From: Nitrososphaeraceae archaeon
GTDB lineage: Archaea; Thermoproteota; Nitrososphaeria; Nitrososphaerales; Nitrososphaeraceae
Direction: 5' to 3'
DNA: 64,000 bases
Assembly: GCA_021325295.1 (NCBI GenBank)
Contig: JAJPHM010000017.1
Location: 29,296-93,295 of the forward strand
The position numbers and the translations under genes are program-made. A model generated the notes under the pieces. The model saw nothing but the letters and a program-made list of their open reading frames with translations. It was not told the DNA's origin and searched no databases. Each line of letters opens with the position of its first letter. Positions within the stretch are counted from its first letter, which is position 1. Shown here piece by piece: positions 60,469 to 64,000 of this stretch.

Positions 60469-60618
60469 TCAATCTACAACAAAATACCTTGACATGATAT
60501 CAGGCATCTTCAGGTTTTTTGCCTCTTTACTGTAAATTTCTGCATGCTTGTCATTTAAATGCTTGAGGGCAAGCCTCACGGTATCTCCGCACAGCTTGCA
60601 TTTTGCCTTGCCAAACAT
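60469..60618 (-). CDS. C2H2 zinc-finger small protein, 49 residues
   Basis: ATG at 60618 opens a 49-codon frame with CKLCGDTVRLALKHLNDKH, a C2H2 finger (C-x2-C-x9-H-x4-H), and a helical end (IYSKEAKNLKMPDIMSRYF). It is below usual length limits but the finger is clear. It is convergent with the MBL-fold gene upstream. Confidence 0.6.
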   Translation of the reverse strand: MFGKAKCKLCGDTVRLALKHLNDKHAEIYSKEAKNLKMPDIMSRYFVVD

Positions 60619-61014
60619 GCCTGCATAAACAGTGTGCTCCTAGTTATCTTTTCCCACTTTATCTGCTACCACAAAAATTGTGACTGGCAACTGCCCATAG
60701 TAACTTGTAAATTCAGCCCGCGAAGCGACAGTAGTATCCTTGAATATCATTCATTGGATAAAGTATTATGGTCCGCTTGTACCAGCATATTTACAGTCTC
60801 CTCCTACCCGTCCGTACTCCAAGGTGTTTGTGGACCGCATTGCAGACTGAATATTAATAACATGAAGATAACCGGGCAAGAATCATTTGTTTTCTACATG
60901 GTGCTTTTTTATGTGGCTGATCTTCTGCTTTCAGTAATCATTTGCAGTACAAAGCAATGCAGACAACTACAAAGTACAGCCGCCTTTTATCTAGTTTCAG
61001 GCTTTGTTCTTGGC
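60619..61014. other. Interval upstream of the zinc-ribbon gene; extended frame not supported
   Basis: 396 bp. A long frame joins this region to the next gene, but its translation (Cys/Ser/Phe-rich, one hydrophobic run) does not look like a protein. A TATA-like CTTTTATC at about 60984-60991 lies ~27 bases before the ATG at 61015, which suits a leaderless start there. Confidence 0.45.
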
Positions 61015-61161
61015 ATGTTCTTCTGCCCAAAATGTGGTTCTAGCCTTGTAGAAAAAACAAAGGTAACAGTATTTGGAGGAGAGATCCGGGGATGGGCGTG
61101 CAGGTATTGCTCCAAATTTTACAAAATGTCTGACCTGAAGAGATCTATTCTCTCAGCATGA
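61015..61161 (+). CDS. Small zinc-ribbon protein, 48 residues
   Basis: MFFCPKCGSSLVEKTKVTVF begins a zinc ribbon with pairs CPKCG and CRYCS 22 residues apart, separated by a hairpin with EIRGWA. The start ATG at 61015 is chosen because the frame before it lacks protein-like sequence. Similar to one-domain archaeal zinc ribbons related to TFS/RPB9-like folds, but no specific family is assigned. Confidence 0.65.
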   Translation: MFFCPKCGSSLVEKTKVTVFGGEIRGWACRYCSKFYKMSDLKRSILSA

Positions 61162-61348
61162 CAGCCAAGTGACCATTCGGTCTATTAAGCCGCATTTTTC
61201 TTTTTCTTCACTCTGCAATTGTGCCTGCTATGCCGGCAGCTGCATTTTGATGCCTTGAATAAATCGGATTCTGATTGACTGTTTGAAGGAGCCTCGTCCT
61301 TACATTATCGTTCAAGATAGGTGATACTACAGTGGTGTTTGATAAGGA

Positions 61349-61510
61349 ATGGATGAAGCAAGCAAGATATCCAATGTAGAGCTTGTTTACTGCAAGGTAC
61401 TTGCAGATGAAGCAGACATCATGTTTGTGTCCAGTTCTGTACTTGTCACCAACAATATAATATTGAAGAGTGGCTTGAATGGTAGTAATACCACCGATAT
61501 TTCGAGCTAA
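61349..61510 (+). CDS. Possible small protein, 53 residues
   Basis: ATG at 61349 opens a 53-codon frame (MDEASKISNVELVYCKVLAD, then IMFVSSSVLVTNNIILKSGL) with a plausible mixed alpha/beta composition and an AAGG four bases upstream. No motif is recognised, and there is no supporting gene context; call is weak. Confidence 0.4.
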   Translation: MDEASKISNVELVYCKVLADEADIMFVSSSVLVTNNIILKSGLNGSNTTDISS

Positions 61511-61572
61511 AAGTGCCAGAGAAGAGAAGCAAAAAGCAATAGTTAATACTGATTTGTGACATCATAGCTATA

Positions 61573-62094
61573 CTACGTTCGTCTGCCGGCAGCCTCGAGA
61601 CGTGCCTGCATTCTTGACTTTCCCTCCTCAAATCTCTTCCTGTCTTCCTCACCTTCAACAATGAGCGCTGGAACCTGAACTGGTTTACCATTCTTGTCTA
61701 GTGCCACCATTGTCACAAATGCTGTGCCTGTTGTAACTCTAGTTCCCTTTTCCAAGTCCTCCGCTTCAACTGTTACTTCTACTTCCATTGAAGACCTGCC
61801 GACATAATTTATTCTTGCAGTCAGGATCAGAGCATTGCCGATATAAACAGGCTTTACAAATATCATTCGGTCAATGCTAGCAGTAACTACGTTTGCATAT
61901 GGTGCATGCCTTTTGGCAACAAGTCCCGCAATCAGATCAACATGATTTAGTATTGTACCACCAAAGACATTTCCTTGGAGGTTAGCGTCAGTAGGCATCA
62001 TGACTATTGTCATCTCAGCCATTGAATCCTGCGGCCTTCTTCCCTTCTGTGAACCCATTCCCTTTTCAGACGCAGTCAAAACCAGATTCGGCAC
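61573..62094 (-). CDS. Acyl-CoA thioesterase (hotdog fold)
   Basis: The 173-residue protein has the YciA/BACH-type hotdog motif LQGNVFGGTILNHVDLIAGLVA, with catalytic Asp in HVD, followed by VVTASIDRMIFVKPVYIGN and ARINYVGRSSMEVEVTVEAED. It hydrolyses acyl-CoA thioesters. The tail is charged (EEDRKRFEEGKSRMQARLEA). A shorter start (MAEMTIVMMPTD, 25 residues in) is closer to homologs. The gene stands alone. Confidence 0.9.
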   Translation of the reverse strand: MPNLVLTASEKGMGSQKGRRPQDSMAEMTIVMMPTDANLQGNVFGGTILNHVDLIAGLVAKRHAPYANVVTASIDRMIFVKPVYIGNALILTARINYVGRSSMEVEVTVEAEDLEKGTRVTTGTAFVTMVALDKNGKPVQVPALIVEGEEDRKRFEEGKSRMQARLEAAGRRT

Positions 62095-62325
62095 TGTAGA
62101 GTTGTAATATTATCTTATCTTTGTCAGTGGATTGGGGTCAGTTGTTCGGCTCATACCTCAGTCACAAAGGGTAATGGACAGTCAATCGTTCAGTTTCGGT
62201 AGAATAAGGAAGTCAACTGGGATATTGTTGTTATTATTATTCTATGGCAAGAACAGAACATGTGGATAAATAATAAAGTCTTTTCTTTTTTAACCCATAA
62301 TAGGACAGCAGGACATGGTATATTG

Positions 62326-62454
62326 ATGTCTGACTATACTGGAAGCATGTTCAAATGCAGATACTGTGGACAAGAATTTCACACCAAGGAAGAGGCTAAT
62401 GCTCATTATGAAACTGCCCACTCTATTGAGAAGGGAAAATTGCACATTACCTAG
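62326..62454 (+). CDS. C2H2 zinc-finger small protein, 42 residues
   Basis: From the ATG at 62326 the protein is one C2H2 finger (FKCRYCGQEFHTKEEANAHY, then E-T-A-H) plus a short tail. The frame is open back to 62260, but the upstream part does not look like protein. Another member of the small zinc-finger group in this window. Confidence 0.65.
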   Translation: MSDYTGSMFKCRYCGQEFHTKEEANAHYETAHSIEKGKLHIT

Positions 62455-62592
62455 CTAACAACTAACTAACCTTTCTATTTGCAGGCAGACAACCTGGTGG
62501 CGTTACAATCTTTTTCGTGGTTAGCACTAGTCTTTCTTGATAATCTGACCAGTTAAACTTTTGCCCGCCGTTGCATTCCACCACAAGAAAGT

Positions 62593-62808
62593 TTAGGGGC
62601 GTGCCTTCTTTGGATCATTTATGAATATTGCCAAGAATGTGAATGGAACTGTAACAATGGTGCTTATTATGATTATAGCATCAAGAGAGGATTTGTTTAC
62701 GTTATAGCCAAGCGCTGGCAGAAATGGGATAGGGAACATTACTGCAAACCATAGTCCTGCTATAGCTACAAGGAGACGCCATCTCTTCCTTATTCTTGCA
62801 GACATCAT
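62593..62808 (-). CDS. Small membrane protein, 71 residues
   Basis: Basic N-terminus (ARIRKRWR), then two membrane helices (LLVAIAGLWFAVMFPIPFLPA; AIIIISTIVTVPFTFLAIFI) and a short charged end (NDPKKARP). Real by composition and clean two-helix layout; no family known. Start: first or second ATG (62808/62805). Confidence 0.65.
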   Translation of the reverse strand: MMSARIRKRWRLLVAIAGLWFAVMFPIPFLPALGYNVNKSSLDAIIIISTIVTVPFTFLAIFINDPKKARP

Positions 62809-62958
62809 GCTTCGGCTAGGTATGAACAGTCAATTAAGTCTTGGTACTGCCCGTTTCTACGCACTGCTCGGTGTTGTCAACAATCTGCCCATCCATCCAG
62901 ACAAATCAATAGCACGAAATTCTATGAAGGCGTTTCTTCTGCTACTACAAGCTTTACC

Positions 62959-63957
62959 CTAGTTAAAGAATATGTGAGGAACTATCAAGTATTCTAGAGA
63001 TGATATGCCATGCATAGCAATAACTACAGCAAATACACATAGATCGGCCATACCTGCAAACTCTTTTGATTTCAAAAAGCTTTTCAGCTGCTTGTAATGA
63101 TTTCTGATGGTTACCTCTGTAACACCTGCCTCGCCGGCAAGCTCTTTCTGCGTAACATTTTCCTTGGAGTTGAGGCAAGCAAGATAAATGACTGTGGCTG
63201 CCAATCCCATCGGAGTCTTGCCCGCAGAGACTTCATTTTTCATAATATGGTGCATAATATTTATGGCCTGACGCTTGGCCTTTTCGCTCAGGTTCATCCT
63301 ATTAGCAATCATTGTTATGCATCTAACAGGGTCAACAAGTGGAATTTTTGGATCAAGCTCTTTTACCAACAACCTGTAATTGTGTGCAAGCTGTTTTTTC
63401 TTTACATCACATACCGTCGCGATCTCGCTTAGGCTCCGCGGAGCCTCCATTTCTCTACAAGCCATGTACAGCGCTGCTGCAAGTATTGAGGAGACGCTTC
63501 TTCCCTTTACAAGGTTCCTTTTAGCTGCCTTCCTATACAGGTAGGCACTCTTTTCAGTCACGGTATCTGACAGGCCCATCACATCCTTGTAGTGGTCAAG
63601 TTCCACCAGCACCTGCCTGAGGTTCTTATCGTTTACGTCATGAACTCTAGAATCCCACATCCTGAGCCTATTGAGGTTTGCAGGGCCGTATGCATTCAAC
63701 TTTCGCCCGCTGGCATCCTTGTTGGATCTGCCTATTACAGTTGACAGACCTACATTGTAGAGAGCAAGGGAAGTGGGCGTTCCGGTCCTGCTACGCTGAT
63801 ACAGCTCCTCAAGTGAATATGCCTGTCTTTCATACGTGGTCTGTTCAGCCTTGTCAGAAATTACAAGTCCGCAACTACTGCATACCATTTCGCCGGACTG
63901 TGGATCGGTTATCAAAACATTACCCTTACACAAGTAGCACGTCGCCGATGCTTGCAT
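62959..63957 (-). CDS. tfb: Transcription initiation factor TFB
   Basis: The 332-residue protein has the N-terminal zinc ribbon (C7, C10, C26, C29), the B-reader/linker region and two cyclin-like repeats (LSDTVTEKSAYLYRKAAKRN; SEKAKRQAINIMHHIMKNE). TFB recruits RNA polymerase to TBP-bound promoters. The C-terminal recognition helix (GVTEVTIRNHYKQLKSFL) is present. It ends with a hydrophobic tail (FAVVIAMHGISSLEYLIV) of ~25 residues that is not typical of TFB and may be unusual. ATG at 63957. It is the last gene seen in the window. Confidence 0.95.
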   Translation of the reverse strand: MQASATCYLCKGNVLITDPQSGEMVCSSCGLVISDKAEQTTYERQAYSLEELYQRSRTGTPTSLALYNVGLSTVIGRSNKDASGRKLNAYGPANLNRLRMWDSRVHDVNDKNLRQVLVELDHYKDVMGLSDTVTEKSAYLYRKAAKRNLVKGRSVSSILAAALYMACREMEAPRSLSEIATVCDVKKKQLAHNYRLLVKELDPKIPLVDPVRCITMIANRMNLSEKAKRQAINIMHHIMKNEVSAGKTPMGLAATVIYLACLNSKENVTQKELAGEAGVTEVTIRNHYKQLKSFLKSKEFAGMADLCVFAVVIAMHGISSLEYLIVPHIFFN

Positions 63958-64000
63958 AAGTATGGTGTACTCGGTCTTTCAGACCTATAAACCCTGCCTA

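Noticed and set aside
60559..61014. 200-residue protein ending in the zinc ribbon at 61015
   Set aside because: The part before 61015 is Cys/Ser/Phe-rich and not protein-like; a TATA box fits a start at 61015.

Overview
The window is a stretch of an ammonia-oxidising-type archaeal (Thaumarchaeota / Nitrososphaeria, probably Nitrososphaera-like) chromosome. The evidence is the combination of archaeal information-processing genes (aIF2-gamma, S6e, L1, L10/P0, L12, TFB), archaeal IleRS and ArgRS, an AglB/Stt3 oligosaccharyltransferase, an ESCRT-III/Vps4-type (Cdv) division cluster, many tiny zinc-finger proteins, intron-containing tRNAs, and TTG/GTG starts with few Shine-Dalgarno sites. No rRNA and no CRISPR array were seen. 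The species cannot be named from the sequence alone.

Layout of the core chromosome. 0-9 kb: a partial membrane protein, a family-4 glycosyltransferase, a secreted protein, AglB fused to a cyclophilin domain, an MBL-fold hydrolase, a winged-helix regulator with a membrane protein, and small zinc proteins. 9-12 kb: the conserved archaeal cluster S6e - aIF2-gamma - PIN domain. 12-20 kb: zinc ribbons, a dual-specificity phosphatase, IleRS and a K+-independent-type proton-pumping pyrophosphatase. 20-25 kb: a same-strand cdv block (two ESCRT-III-like proteins and the MIT-AAA ATPase CdvC) divergent from a TrmB-family regulator, with a 14-bp palindrome between them. 25-38 kb: TrmI, ArgRS with a HAD phosphatase, tRNA-Arg(CCG) with a non-canonical intron, a CoA-type Nudix hydrolase, a methyltransferase, L1-L10, a large surface protein, and L12 displaced to the opposite strand; then tRNA-Ala(UGC) with a canonical intron and tRNA-Ile(GAU).

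38.44-53.02 kb is an integrated mobile element of about 14.6 kb inserted in the 3' end of tRNA-Ile(GAU). It is bounded by a 20-bp direct repeat (the end of the tRNA gene at 38444-38463 and a copy at 53005-53024). It carries its own tyrosine integrase next to the tRNA, a six-gene minus-strand block with a HerA/VirD4-class ATPase and small membrane proteins, a DNA methyltransferase convergent with a PD-(D/E)XK restriction-type nuclease, a large cysteine-rich surface protein, a second short tyrosine recombinase, an Orc1/Cdc6-like initiator flanked on both sides by many copies of a TAGACTTTAG iteron, and a TIR-domain protein at the right end. A 300-base ORF-free, strongly G-over-C stretch (about 43.86-44.16 kb) may encode a structured RNA. 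The element reads as an integrative plasmid (or provirus) with replication, transfer/packaging and defence functions.

53-64 kb returns to core genes: a split or frameshifted DUF5654-like membrane protein beside the right attachment site, a nitroreductase, HtpX, a PspA-PspAA stress pair, a secreted beta-propeller, a second large MBL-fold protein, an acyl-CoA thioesterase, small zinc proteins and TFB. Several small proteins (32-53 residues) are annotated that fall below normal ORF length cut-offs.
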